NCBI GenBank assembly: GCA_947627345.1
Contig: CANQVS010000008.1
Coordinates: forward strand, 1-64,000
Length of the DNA: 64,000 nt
DNA from: an uncultured Clostridia bacterium
GTDB taxonomy: Bacteria > Bacillota > Clostridia > Oscillospirales > Acutalibacteraceae
Direction of reading: 5' to 3'
In this document: positions 18,461 to 27,650 of the stretch, piece after piece
How the letters are laid out: each line of letters begins with the position of its first letter
Numbering within the stretch: the first letter of the stretch is position 1
Translations under genes and position numbers: made by a program
Notes under the pieces: model-generated
Database searches by the model: none
Told to the model about the DNA's origin: nothing
The model's input: only the letters and a program-made list of their open reading frames with translations

Positions 18461-18880
18461 ATGCAGATTCGTCCGATGAAAATTGAAGATTACGATGAAA
18501 TTTTTGCAATGTGGCAGATAACCTCCAAGCGCGCTTTAAGTTCGGCTGATTCGCGTGAAAGCATAGAACGCTACCTTAAACGCAACCCCGAAATGAGCCA
18601 GGTTGCTCTTGACGGCGGTAAAATTGTCGGAACGGTTTTGGCAGGTCACGACGGCAGACGCGGTTTCATTCATCATATGGCGGTTTTGCCCGAATTCCGC
18701 CGTAAGCATATAGGCAACGCTCTCGCAACCGAGGCTGTTAAAAAAATTACCGCCGACGGCATAGAAAAAACCCATATTTTCTGCTATCAGGACAATTTTA
18801 CGGGACAAAATTTTTGGGAAAGTCTCGGCTTTAAAAAGCGCGGAGACCTATTTGTCTTTTCAAAACAGGTTGACATTTAG
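18461..18880 (+). CDS. GNAT-family N-acetyltransferase within the arginine operon
   Basis: A 139-residue single-domain GNAT acetyltransferase. Motif A with the acetyl-CoA pyrophosphate-binding loop is FRRKHIGNALATEAVKK (about residues 87-103), preceded by IHHMAVLPE; the C-terminal FWESLGFKK is also typical. Substrate residues cannot be assigned. It lies 9 bases after argB and 21 before argD in the same transcript, so a link to arginine metabolism or to acetylation of an amine in that pathway is reasonable. It is not recognisably an ArgA/NAGS enzyme, and ArgJ already supplies acetyl transfer. Confidence 0.85.
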   Translation: MQIRPMKIEDYDEIFAMWQITSKRALSSADSRESIERYLKRNPEMSQVALDGGKIVGTVLAGHDGRRGFIHHMAVLPEFRRKHIGNALATEAVKKITADGIEKTHIFCYQDNFTGQNFWESLGFKKRGDLFVFSKQVDI

Positions 18881-18901
18881 GATTATTGCAAAGGTGATAT
18901 T

Positions 18902-20074
18902 ATGGATACAAAACAACAGGACAAAAAATATATTATGAATACCTACGGCCGTTACAATGTGGCTTTAAAAAGCGGTAAGGGCTGTTACGCGTTTGACGAG
19001 GACGGAAAGAAATATCTTGATGTAAGCTCTGGCATCGGCGTAAATTCGCTCGGTTACTGCGACGACGGCTGGGTTGACGCCGTTACAAAACAGGCGTCGA
19101 CAATTCAGCATATGAGCAACTATTTTTACAGCGCTCAACCCTCAAAGCTTGCCGAAACACTTTGCAACCTCACTCATTTTTCAAAGGTTTGCTACGGAAA
19201 CAGCGGAGCGGAAGCCAACGAATGCGCGATTAAAATTGCGAGAAAATACAGCTTTGATAAATACGGCGCGGGAAGAAACGAAATTATCTCCCTTAAAAAC
19301 TCATTTCACGGACGTACCGTTACCACGCTTTCCGCTACAGGTCAGGAAAATTTTCACAACTTTTTCTTCCCCTTTACCGAGGGCTTTCTGTATGCCGACG
19401 CAAACGATATTAACAGCGTTAAAAGCCTAATAAGCAACAAAACCTGCGCTGTTTTGATTGAATGTGTACAAGGCGAAGGCGGAGTTAACATACTTGATAA
19501 AAGCTTTGTTAAGGAGCTTAGAACTATCTGCGACAAAAATGACCTTATTCTTATCGACGATGAGGTTCAGACAGGCGTCGGACGTACGGGCAGACTTTTC
19601 TGCTATGAAAATTTCGATATTGTTCCCGACCTTATCACCTGCGCAAAGGGCCTGGGCGGAGGACTTCCGATTGGAGCGTGTCTTTGCTCAAAAAAGCTTG
19701 AGGACGTTATGCAACCCTCAACCCACGGCACAACCTTCGGCGCGAATCCCGTAGTCTGCGCGGGCGCGAATTACGTTCTCTCTGTAGTTTCCGATAAAAA
19801 ATTCTTAGACGAGGTAAATAAAAAAGGAACTTATTTAAAAGAAAAGCTACTTGAAATAAAAGGCGTAAAGTCAGTCAGAAATCTCGGTTTAATGGTCGGC
19901 ATTGAACTTGAAAAGGACAATGCACACGATATTGCCGTTAAATGCGTTGAAAACGGACTGCTTATTATTACGGCTAAAAATTTACTCAGAATGTTACCTC
20001 CGCTTAACATCAGCTACGGTGAAATTGATGAGGCGGTTAAAATCTTAAATAAAACAATTCAGGAGGATATATAA
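18902..20074 (+). CDS. argD: Acetylornithine aminotransferase
   Basis: A 390-residue class III PLP aminotransferase that converts N-acetylglutamate semialdehyde to N-acetylornithine with glutamate as amino donor. The PLP lysine lies in TCAKGLGGGLPIGA (about residue 243); the phosphate and ring contacts are in YGNSGAEANECAIK and LIDDEVQTGVGRTG. Its stop codon shares one base with the argF start (TAATG), indicating translational coupling. Some family members also act in lysine synthesis. Confidence 0.96.
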   Translation: MDTKQQDKKYIMNTYGRYNVALKSGKGCYAFDEDGKKYLDVSSGIGVNSLGYCDDGWVDAVTKQASTIQHMSNYFYSAQPSKLAETLCNLTHFSKVCYGNSGAEANECAIKIARKYSFDKYGAGRNEIISLKNSFHGRTVTTLSATGQENFHNFFFPFTEGFLYADANDINSVKSLISNKTCAVLIECVQGEGGVNILDKSFVKELRTICDKNDLILIDDEVQTGVGRTGRLFCYENFDIVPDLITCAKGLGGGLPIGACLCSKKLEDVMQPSTHGTTFGANPVVCAGANYVLSVVSDKKFLDEVNKKGTYLKEKLLEIKGVKSVRNLGLMVGIELEKDNAHDIAVKCVENGLLIITAKNLLRMLPPLNISYGEIDEAVKILNKTIQEDI

Positions 20075-20988
20075 TGAAACATTTACTTAAATTAGAGGAC
20101 TGGTCAACCGAGGAGATTATCAACACCCTCAACCTTGCGGACCAGTTAAAGTATGAGCAAAAACACGGCATTGAACATAATCATCTTAAAGGCAAAACGC
20201 TCGGTATGATTTTTGAAAAAGCCTCAACGCGTACACGTGTATCGTTTGAGGTTGGAATGACCCAGCTCGGCGGTTATCCGCTGTTTTTATCATCAAACGA
20301 TTTACAAATCGGACGCGGAGAACCCGTTGAGGATACCGCACGCGTACTCTCCCGCTTTATTGACGGAATTATGATACGCACATTTGAGCAAAGCGAGGTT
20401 GAGGCGCTCGCAAAATACGGCTCAATTCCGATTATTAACGGTCTTACCGACTACTGCCACCCATGTCAGGTGCTTGCGGACTTAATGACAATACGCGAGT
20501 TCAAGGGTAAGCTTGAGGGACTTAAGATGTGCTTTATCGGAGACGGAAACAATATGATGAATTCCCTCATTGTCGGTGCGCTTTCAACAGGTATGAGCAT
20601 TTCTGTTGCCTGCCCCGAGGGATACGACCCGCCGAAGAATATCATAGACTTTGGTAACAAATACGGCATTGACGGCAAATTTGAAATCTGCCGAAATCCA
20701 ATTGACGCGGCTAAAAACGCTGATGTCGTTTATACGGACGTCTGGGCGTCTATGGGTCAGGAGGACGAAAAGAAAATCCGCGAAAAGGCATTTGAGGGCT
20801 ATCAGGTCAACTCGGAGCTTATGGCTGTTACAAATAAGGATTGTATGGTTCTTCACTGCCTGCCTGCTCACCGAGGCGAGGAAATTACCGCCGAGGTTTT
20901 TGAGGCGCACGCAAACGAGATTTTTGAGGAGGCTGAAAACCGCCTTCACGCTCAAAAAGCCGTGCTTGTTGAATGTATGGGAGAATAA
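20074..20988 (+). CDS. argF: Ornithine carbamoyltransferase
   Basis: A 304-residue cytosolic transcarbamylase making citrulline from ornithine and carbamoyl phosphate. The carbamoyl phosphate loop STRTRVSFE (~residue 50), the HPCQVLADL motif and the ornithine-binding HCLPAHRGEE (about residues 265-274) are intact. The start overlaps the argD stop and has a CAGGAGG site inside argD. A biosynthetic role is assumed from the operon. No carbamoyl phosphate synthase genes occur in this window. Confidence 0.98.
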   Translation: MKHLLKLEDWSTEEIINTLNLADQLKYEQKHGIEHNHLKGKTLGMIFEKASTRTRVSFEVGMTQLGGYPLFLSSNDLQIGRGEPVEDTARVLSRFIDGIMIRTFEQSEVEALAKYGSIPIINGLTDYCHPCQVLADLMTIREFKGKLEGLKMCFIGDGNNMMNSLIVGALSTGMSISVACPEGYDPPKNIIDFGNKYGIDGKFEICRNPIDAAKNADVVYTDVWASMGQEDEKKIREKAFEGYQVNSELMAVTNKDCMVLHCLPAHRGEEITAEVFEAHANEIFEEAENRLHAQKAVLVECMGE

Positions 20989-20991
20989 TCA

Positions 20992-21342
20992 ATGCTGTTT
21001 TTAGAATATCCGAAATGTTCAACCTGCAAAAGGGCAAAAAAATGGCTCGATGAAAACAACATCGAGTACACGGACCGTGATATTAAACTTGATAACCCGA
21101 GGTTTGAGGAGCTTAAAGATTGGTACGGGAAAAGCGGACTTCCGCTTAAAAAATTCTTTAACACAAGCGGATTGATTTACCGTGATTTGGGACTTAAAGA
21201 CAAGCTTGAAAATATGAGTGAAAAAGAACAGTTAAATCTTCTCGCAGGTGACGGAATGTTGGTAAAACGCCCCCTCGTAATCTCTGAAAACACTGTCCTC
21301 ATAGGCTTTAAAGAAAAGGAATGGAAAGAAAAGCTTATCTGA
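20992..21342 (+). CDS. Spx/ArsC-family thioredoxin-fold protein
   Basis: A 116-residue protein of the arsenate reductase/Spx/YffB superfamily. The N-terminal YPKCSTCKRAKKWL carries a C-x-x-C motif (residues 9 and 12) at the position used by Spx-type redox sensors and glutaredoxin-like reductases. A second cluster, MLVKRPLVI, is the conserved C-terminal substrate-binding segment. True arsenate reduction is unlikely without ars genes nearby; an Spx/MgsR-like regulatory or unknown reductase role is possible. It follows argF by 3 bases and is the last gene before the terminator at 21437-21475. Confidence 0.85.
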   Translation: MLFLEYPKCSTCKRAKKWLDENNIEYTDRDIKLDNPRFEELKDWYGKSGLPLKKFFNTSGLIYRDLGLKDKLENMSEKEQLNLLAGDGMLVKRPLVISENTVLIGFKEKEWKEKLI

Positions 21343-21379
21343 TTATAAATAGAAAAAATAAGTTTTCCACTATATCATT

Positions 21380-21409
21380 TACATTAAAAGTCAATACATT
21401 AAAAGTCAA
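21380..21409. repeat. Two tandem 15-bp repeats
   Basis: TACATTAAAAGTCAA occurs twice in direct succession (21380-21394, 21395-21409), with a partial third match starting at 21419, just before the operon terminator. Function unknown. Confidence 0.6.
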
Positions 21410-21436
21410 ACAAATCATACATTAAATTTTTAAGAA

Positions 21437-21475
21437 AAAGCCACTTGCTTAAAGCAAGTGGCTTTACGTTTTGTT
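21437..21475. terminator. Bidirectional terminator between the arginine operon and the 21479-26044 gene
   Basis: AAAGCCACTTGCTT (21437-21450) and its inverted copy (21452-21465) form a strong hairpin with the loop in CTTAAAG. The minus strand continues with TTTTTCTTAAAAA, a good release tract; the plus strand has the weaker TACGTTTTGTTT. It ends the converging transcripts on both sides. Confidence 0.85.
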
Positions 21476-21478
21476 TAC

Positions 21479-24400
21479 TTAAGGAGTATTCTTCCAATAA
21501 GTTGCCGCGTCTGAATAGTTATCAGATAAAACTACCTCATATTCAGTTGTCGGTAAATCTGTTTCTTCGTCATAAGATGTGTAAGAATAGATATAATAAG
21601 AATATGTTCTCATATATTTATTGCTATTTGACTCCTTATTTTCAGCTTTTGACGCGTAAATATACTGGTAAGCCTTTAGTGCGGTAGAATAACGGAAAAC
21701 ATTAGAATTAATCTTTGTAGCAAAAGTATAATTTCCCTCGTCATCTTTTTCCAAGGTTTTATTATCTTCTGAATACTTATACTGCTCATACGGCAAATAT
21801 CTGTAAACTAAACCCGTGCTACGATTACTTGTGTTTTTATCAACAGTGACCTTAATCTCTGTACCATATGCTATAGCTTTAGCGAGGTCTGTGCTGTCGG
21901 TAACATCACTACTTGGAATGTTTTTCTCAATTACAGTTTTAAGTCTGTTCTTAATCGTGTCGGCATTTGCCTCGCCGTAAACGCTATCTCCGTCATCTTG
22001 TCCATGTACATAGCCCGCGTCGATAGCACTTTGGTTGAAAGTTTTATTATCCCCGGAATCATTTGTATACGAATAGTAAGCTACACCGCCTCCGACAAAT
22101 TTTACATCATCTCTCGGCGTGCCATCTTCACGAACAACTTTTGCCGGGTCAAAGAAATCAGCAATATAAAAATTCTGAATAAGTTTTTCAACTTCCTTAG
22201 TCGGGTCGCTTGTGCTTTTCTCATGGGTTAATTCATAACCCGAAAGAGAGATAGCCGTTCGATTATCATTATCGTCACCACTAATATTTGAATCGGTTAC
22301 AAGCTCCGTGTCCTTCGTAACTCTGAACCTATAACTCGTACCTATTGCTAAAATACCGCCTTTCTTTTCTCCGGATTCAGCTTCATACCAGTTTGATTTG
22401 ATTGGTGCAGAAGCCCTTATATAGGCTTGATAATAAACAGGAGTTTCATTTTGGTCAACATACTGTTGTTTCCCGCTATCATATCTCGTTATTTCTTCAG
22501 CATTAACCGATACACTGTATGTGCGTGGCTTATGTTTCATTTTAACCGTGACAGTCGCGGTATATTCTGTATCTTTTTTTATCTGAATTACATCCTCTGA
22601 GAGTTCATAGGTATAATAGTCATTTTCAGGCATATTTTCGATAGCATCACCTGCATAAGACAGCATATTAGATGTGGTAATTGTATCTGCAGTAAGATCA
22701 CGCACCTCAAAGTCATTTACAGTATATATCTTATGAATATGTGTATCCTCTTTGAAATCCGGCGAATTGCGGTCCTCATCACCCACATATTCAGGGTCAT
22801 ACTGATAGAAGTCTAATTCTTCATAAACAGGATTACCCTTTTCGTCTAATACGTTATCACCCTTAGAATCTTTTTTCTCTACCTTTCTCAAAGTCTTGTA
22901 CTCGTAGTAATCAAACACAAAGGTAACATCAACATAATCATATTCCGAATAAACTGCGTTAAACGTAGAGCCGTCAAGGGTCATCTTACTTGTTGCAGTT
23001 TCAACTCCGTCTGTAATCGACTTTGTTACTGTCTTATTTATTTCTGCATTTTTCTCAGAATTTTTTTCCCAGTAATTTATTCCATACCGTTTACCGCTTG
23101 ATGTGTATCTTTCTGATTTTGTTTTAACGGTAGCGGTAACAAAAATATTTTCATAACCTGAAAATTGAGTGTTTGGCTTAGCATATCTCACCGTACAGTT
23201 AGAACCGTCTATAGTAACTATAGCCGAGTTTTTATAGCCGTTGCTTGAATTTTTAGGAACGTTTGCAACTCCTGTCAACAAAGTTGAAACCTCAAGAAAA
23301 TTTGCAGCTCCTGCCGGGCTGATACTGATTGTCGAAATTTGGCTCTCAATCGACATAACTTTAAAGCCGCCAAATTTATCAGGGTCATTTATTTTTATAT
23401 TTGTAGTATAACTTACAGAGTCTCCTAAACTGTTTGAAACTTTAACAGTAATTTTAGTTTCCCCGGAAGTATGCGGAATGATATTACCTGTGGAATCAAT
23501 GGTTGCAACACTTGAACTGCTTGAAGTATATGTAACGGTAAAAGTTAAATTTGAAAGAGTCGGAGCAATGTTTACATTTCCGCTTTCCGTTTCTTTAAGA
23601 TTCATCTTAACGTCTTTGTAATATAATGTACATCCAGGTGCAGCAATTACAGTACTCATTGGCGATGCGTTATCCGTTGAATCAAGTTGAAAGTAATTAG
23701 TTGTTCCTATATCTTTAATATCCGCTGTTTGCTTTCCGCTTCCATTGTGGAAAATAACATTTGTTGCATTTTTAGTGGGAACATCAAAGTAATAATACAC
23801 GTCACTTGTAGTAGTTTTAAACTTTATCATTTTATCTGAGTTTTTCCATTCGTGGAACTCTCCGTTTGTATCATCCCAACAATAGATATATACGTCCGAC
23901 CAAGTGTTTTTAGCTGTAACCCTGTCAAGATATATTCTTTTATATCCGCTTTTAACAGTTCTTTCGGGCGTTGCGGGAGTCATTGAAAGAGTTTGAGAAG
24001 TTTCATTGGCAGCTTCAAGCCAAACTTCCTTCGTTTCAATAGCCTCCTTTACAATTGTAACATTGTAACTGCTATTGTTTACAGAAATAGTGGCAGGGAT
24101 ATCGTAGAGAGCTACATCTTTATCTCCTAATGCATTGTATGTATAAGGTGTAGGAACTACTGCAGAATAAACTGTACTGTTTACTTGCTTTGTGAGAGCA
24201 GTTTCCGTTGTTGTGGTATTAAACTTAATTTTTGGGTTTGACGACAGTGTATTATTGTGAAAATCTATATAGTAGGTAACATTCTTAGTAGCCGTAACAT
24301 TGGTTGATGTTGGGGTTACTGTAAGGGTGTCGGAACGGACAGGAGAATATTTGTTGCCTTCTACAATTACATAAATAGTATGAGATTTTGTATCATTAAA

Positions 24401-26044
24401 TTTTGTTGTATATGTATTTGAAGATGTATTTTGAACAGAACTGCCGTCAACATAGAAGTGATAGGTTACTCCGGATTGAGGATTTACTGCCGTTGCGGTA
24501 AACGTACAGTTTTCACCTGTATAAAGATGGTCGCTCGGACTCCGGCTTAGAGTTACACTTGTACAAGCATCAGGGTAATCCTGTTCAAACACTGCCGTAA
24601 CCCGTACAGGAGAAGTTCCCTCTGACATTACGCGTGATTCGGTATGGTAGGTTGTTTTTCCTACTGCATCAGAAACAGAAGAACCGTCAATCGTTAATGA
24701 GGCAATTCTCCAGCCTGTATCCGGAGTTGCTACTACTGTATATGTACTTCCTATATTAACACTTTTGGGAGAAGTTGAAGAGCCATCAACAGTTAACGAA
24801 CCACTACCTGTATATGAAAATTCTACATTACGAGTAGGATTTTTAACTGTGAGTGTAAAAGTATTTGATGCTCTGACATTTATAACATCATCGTTCATTA
24901 CACCGTAAACGGTATATGTACCTACCGGTAAATACTGTGTATTGCTCAATGTTGTCGAAGCCGAACTTGAGGAAATATCACTGCTTGTTCCTATCTTATA
25001 TAAGTTTCCGGAAGAATCCTTTGCGTAATAAACCATATGCAGGACTTCATTTCCGCCATTATGATATGAGTAATATCCTTTTGTAATAGTCGCTGAAACC
25101 GTTCCCGCTGATTCTCCTTGAGTTATTGTTTTAGAGGTTGTTGAAAGCGAGGCAGATGCAGATTTTAGATAATAAGCATAGTTACCGCTTGCACTGCCGG
25201 CTGATCCCGAACAATCTCCCCAAGAACCGGAACTTGTAAGAAAATATCCGTCGCCTCCGCCTAATGATTTAGTAATTGTAACACCTGCCCATGAACTGGA
25301 ATTACTAAGGCTGTAAGCATTCGCAGTAGAAGCTACTGCCGTTTTTGTTGCCTGAAGATAAATAGAATCACTGTTTACTTTAAACTCAAAGTTATTACCA
25401 AGAGATGTTGCCTTATGTGTGGTAGTACCTTTTGTCTGTAAATAATAATAATCTTTATCTCCCCAACTGATGTCTTCGCCCATAAATATTTGAACATAAC
25501 TATTATTGATTACGTTTTTAAGGTCAGTATCTGTAACCGTAGGTAATTCAACTTTACCATTATTTGACTTTACGGTCGATTGAGTTTGTGTGCATGTTAA
25601 TGTTGTGTTATTACTTGCTGTAGCAGGGACATAACAATTTGCATTTTGTACCGTACTTGAAGTAGCCGTATATTCGGTAAGCCCTAAGGAACTTCTATTG
25701 GAAATATTAAAACTTGAAGAACCGCTTAACACGCTGTATCCGCCACTGGATGAAGCAAAAAATATTCCGGTAGCATCGCTAAATTCATTATTGAACTGGT
25801 AATTAGTTTTCCATACGCCATTGCTATCTAATGTCATTCTATATGAACGAAGATAATCATTTTTACCGAGAAAACAGTATACATCATTCCATTTCGTCTT
25901 AACGTTACTAAAATAAATGTAGCCGTTTAATGCGGATGCATTAGCATTAGTTACTGTTCCCACAATAATCATAGAAAACATAATTAAAACAGTAAGTACC
26001 ATAGATAATGTTCTTTTTGAAATACGAGTTAATTTCATCTTCAT
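21479..26044 (-). CDS. Very large secreted protein with starch-binding-like and Ig-like modules
   Basis: A 1521-residue exported protein. A Sec signal (~1-37) ends NANASA. Residues ~38-120 (NGYIYFSNVKTKWNDVYCF...) and ~690-775 (RIYLDRVTAKNTWSDVYIY...VIFHNGSGKQT) resemble CBM25/26 starch-binding modules. Between them are Ig/Y_Y_Y-like segments (~300-590), and a BIG2-like module lies at ~810-880 (SSVATIDSTGNIIPHTSGE). The last ~600 residues hold extended Thr/Tyr/Asp-rich beta sequence that I do not recognise. No LPXTG or terminal membrane span is seen. It is expressed alone from a promoter at 26246-26274, with a ~200-nt leader, and ends at the bidirectional terminator. It is probably a cell-surface glucan-binding protein; its last part could hold a new domain. 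Confidence 0.8.
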   Translation of the reverse strand: MKMKLTRISKRTLSMVLTVLIMFSMIIVGTVTNANASALNGYIYFSNVKTKWNDVYCFLGKNDYLRSYRMTLDSNGVWKTNYQFNNEFSDATGIFFASSSGGYSVLSGSSSFNISNRSSLGLTEYTATSSTVQNANCYVPATASNNTTLTCTQTQSTVKSNNGKVELPTVTDTDLKNVINNSYVQIFMGEDISWGDKDYYYLQTKGTTTHKATSLGNNFEFKVNSDSIYLQATKTAVASTANAYSLSNSSSWAGVTITKSLGGGDGYFLTSSGSWGDCSGSAGSASGNYAYYLKSASASLSTTSKTITQGESAGTVSATITKGYYSYHNGGNEVLHMVYYAKDSSGNLYKIGTSSDISSSSASTTLSNTQYLPVGTYTVYGVMNDDVINVRASNTFTLTVKNPTRNVEFSYTGSGSLTVDGSSTSPKSVNIGSTYTVVATPDTGWRIASLTIDGSSVSDAVGKTTYHTESRVMSEGTSPVRVTAVFEQDYPDACTSVTLSRSPSDHLYTGENCTFTATAVNPQSGVTYHFYVDGSSVQNTSSNTYTTKFNDTKSHTIYVIVEGNKYSPVRSDTLTVTPTSTNVTATKNVTYYIDFHNNTLSSNPKIKFNTTTTETALTKQVNSTVYSAVVPTPYTYNALGDKDVALYDIPATISVNNSSYNVTIVKEAIETKEVWLEAANETSQTLSMTPATPERTVKSGYKRIYLDRVTAKNTWSDVYIYCWDDTNGEFHEWKNSDKMIKFKTTTSDVYYYFDVPTKNATNVIFHNGSGKQTADIKDIGTTNYFQLDSTDNASPMSTVIAAPGCTLYYKDVKMNLKETESGNVNIAPTLSNLTFTVTYTSSSSSVATIDSTGNIIPHTSGETKITVKVSNSLGDSVSYTTNIKINDPDKFGGFKVMSIESQISTISISPAGAANFLEVSTLLTGVANVPKNSSNGYKNSAIVTIDGSNCTVRYAKPNTQFSGYENIFVTATVKTKSERYTSSGKRYGINYWEKNSEKNAEINKTVTKSITDGVETATSKMTLDGSTFNAVYSEYDYVDVTFVFDYYEYKTLRKVEKKDSKGDNVLDEKGNPVYEELDFYQYDPEYVGDEDRNSPDFKEDTHIHKIYTVNDFEVRDLTADTITTSNMLSYAGDAIENMPENDYYTYELSEDVIQIKKDTEYTATVTVKMKHKPRTYSVSVNAEEITRYDSGKQQYVDQNETPVYYQAYIRASAPIKSNWYEAESGEKKGGILAIGTSYRFRVTKDTELVTDSNISGDDNDNRTAISLSGYELTHEKSTSDPTKEVEKLIQNFYIADFFDPAKVVREDGTPRDDVKFVGGGVAYYSYTNDSGDNKTFNQSAIDAGYVHGQDDGDSVYGEANADTIKNRLKTVIEKNIPSSDVTDSTDLAKAIAYGTEIKVTVDKNTSNRSTGLVYRYLPYEQYKYSEDNKTLEKDDEGNYTFATKINSNVFRYSTALKAYQYIYASKAENKESNSNKYMRTYSYYIYSYTSYDEETDLPTTEYEVVLSDNYSDAATYWKNTP

Positions 26045-26245
26045 AAATATTACCCCCGAATATAAGAATTGAAATTGAAAATTGCGAACTGAAATATATT
26101 AAACATATTTTTTAAAATCTTCAGCTTAAAGATAAAATTTCTGACCTTTTAATTCTTTAAAATTTTCAATTAATCTGGAGTTTTTGCAGGTTTACAAATG
26201 TTCAAACGCGGTAAAAGCCATACCTGCCCATAGTTATACAATTCA

Positions 26246-26274
26246 ATTCTATCATAAAAATTTTCATTCAACAA
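26246..26274 (-). promoter_or_regulatory. Probable promoter of the 1521-residue surface protein gene
   Basis: On the minus strand TTGTTG (26269-26274), a 17-bp spacer and TAGAAT (26246-26251). It predicts a long leader of about 195 nt before the ATG at 26044; I recognise no known riboswitch in it. The 477-bp gap 26045-26521 otherwise holds only the terminator at 26437-26470. Confidence 0.55.
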
Positions 26275-26436
26275 TATTGTTTTTTCTTTTTGTGCAAGTT
26301 TTTTAAATTTTGTTATATTGCATAAATTTTCTGCATATTTTTTGCACTTTATCACAACAAAAATCTGCCGTTTAAAGAATTACTTACAACACCGATTTTT
26401 GGTTTTAGTTAATATTAACAATAAGAATTTTATATA

Positions 26437-26470
26437 AAAATAGGCGGTAGCTTAGTCTACCGCTTATTTT
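26437..26470 (-). terminator. Intrinsic terminator ending the fibre/SipW cluster
   Basis: GCGGTAG (26444-26450), loop CTTAGT and CTACCGC (26457-26463), extended by flanking A/T pairs, followed on the minus strand by TATTTTTATATA. It lies about 50 bases after the lipoprotein stop codon. Confidence 0.8.
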
Positions 26471-26521
26471 AAAATTTATACTTTTCACTTTTATAAATTA
26501 TCCCAACTTCTCACACATAAA

Positions 26522-26911
26522 TTAAATCTTTTCCTTTTTAAGAGTTACAAATTCAGAGTAATTGGTTTTAAAATCTTTATAATCCTTCGTATTAAAACTT
26601 ATATTATATATGTAAAGGTCCTTATCCTCATACATCCAGTCGGCACTGAACAATTCTGTATTTTTATTGTCAGTATCAAATACTGTCAAATTTGAATTTT
26701 TAAATTCAACCTTAATATTATATTTTGTATCTCCAAATTTATAAGAGCCCTTGCAATCATCGGTCGGGTTAATTATAAAACTGTAGTCGGGTGTAACCCA
26801 ACGAGCCTTTTTTATTTGGTCCGGTGATTTATCATAGGTTCCTGTGCAACCGCTCAAAATTACACACACAAATACTAATGCGGTAACCGCTATACTAACC
26901 GTTTTTTTCAT
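26522..26911 (-). CDS. Small lipoprotein of unknown function
   Basis: A 129-residue exported lipoprotein. The signal ends in the lipobox LSGC (cysteine about residue 22). The mature part, with WVTPDYSFIINPTDDCKGSY and LFSADWMYEDKDLYIYNI, looks like a compact all-beta domain resembling small lipocalin/DUF-type lipoproteins, but I do not recognise a family. It has a clear GGAGG site and starts 31 bases after sipW (26943-27650), just before the terminator, so it is probably the last gene of the cluster transcript. Confidence 0.7.
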   Translation of the reverse strand: MKKTVSIAVTALVFVCVILSGCTGTYDKSPDQIKKARWVTPDYSFIINPTDDCKGSYKFGDTKYNIKVEFKNSNLTVFDTDNKNTELFSADWMYEDKDLYIYNISFNTKDYKDFKTNYSEFVTLKKEKI

Positions 26912-26942
26912 TATATTCCTCCACTAATAAAATGTGTGTACT

Positions 26943-27650
26943 CTACTGTTCGTCGGTTGAATCTTCTACAGTTTCAGAAAACGCGTCTTTTTCGGAAACT
27001 TTATCAAAATTTCTTTCATAATATTGTCCCGAGTTTTCTTTTTGATAGCGCTCAATAATATCATCAACGCTTTCTTTCGGTTTATCTTCATAACCTATTC
27101 CCAAAATTGCCTTTACAAATATAACAATTTCGTTAAAGAAAGCAAAAATAATCAGCGCAATTATTATTAGAAGTCCTACAGGCGTTACGAAGATATTATA
27201 AATAAAACTTAATATTGAAATCTTGGTTACTAAAGTTCCCTTAACCTGATTTACTCTTATAGGTTTGTCTTCGCCTATATTTGCGTCACCTTTAGTTACG
27301 AGGTAATAGTTCTCTTTATACTTGTACGGAGCTTTTACAACCCGGTGAGTTACAAGTTTGCCTGCCATTTCTCCCGATTTGCTCTCATATGTAACAATAT
27401 CGCCTTTTTTAACGTCCAAGCCGTCGCAGGACTTCATAACAATTACATCACCGATTTCAAGCTCAGGCTCCATACTGCCCGAACTCACCCGAAAAAGCGA
27501 GTAGCCGAATACCGAGGGCGTTCCCCCCGTTAATCGAGTTATCATTGTTAATATAATTACAAAAGTTAAACACGCAATTATTATACCGAGAATTGTGTTT
27601 CGAACAATACGAAAGGTTTTAAAACCCTTTTTTCCCTCTTTTTTACTCAT
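26943..27650 (-). CDS. sipW: SipW-type signal peptidase I (second copy)
   Basis: A 235-residue membrane protease of the ER/archaeal-type signal peptidase branch that includes Bacillus SipW. It has an N-terminal membrane span (~19-40), the serine nucleophile in RVSSGSMEPEL and, instead of lysine, histidine in KLVTHRVV; KGDANIGEDKPI forms the third conserved box. A second span (~155-180) and an acidic cytosolic tail follow. It should cleave the signal anchors of the TasA-like proteins in this cluster. Its start overlaps the stop of the preceding substrate gene by one base (TAATG), so enzyme and substrate are translationally coupled. It differs strongly from the other sipW at 38831-39670. Confidence 0.92.
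   Translation of the reverse strand: MSKKEGKKGFKTFRIVRNTILGIIIACLTFVIILTMITRLTGGTPSVFGYSLFRVSSGSMEPELEIGDVIVMKSCDGLDVKKGDIVTYESKSGEMAGKLVTHRVVKAPYKYKENYYLVTKGDANIGEDKPIRVNQVKGTLVTKISILSFIYNIFVTPVGLLIIIALIIFAFFNEIVIFVKAILGIGYEDKPKESVDDIIERYQKENSGQYYERNFDKVSEKDAFSETVEDSTDEQ

Noticed and set aside
20992..21342. Dedicated arsenate resistance gene
   Set aside because: There is no arsR, arsB or related gene nearby, and the protein fits the broader Spx/YffB-type group equally well.
26170..26355. 61-codon minus-strand frame upstream of the 1521-residue protein
   Set aside because: No ribosome binding site, and the likely promoter for the large gene (26246-26274) lies inside it.
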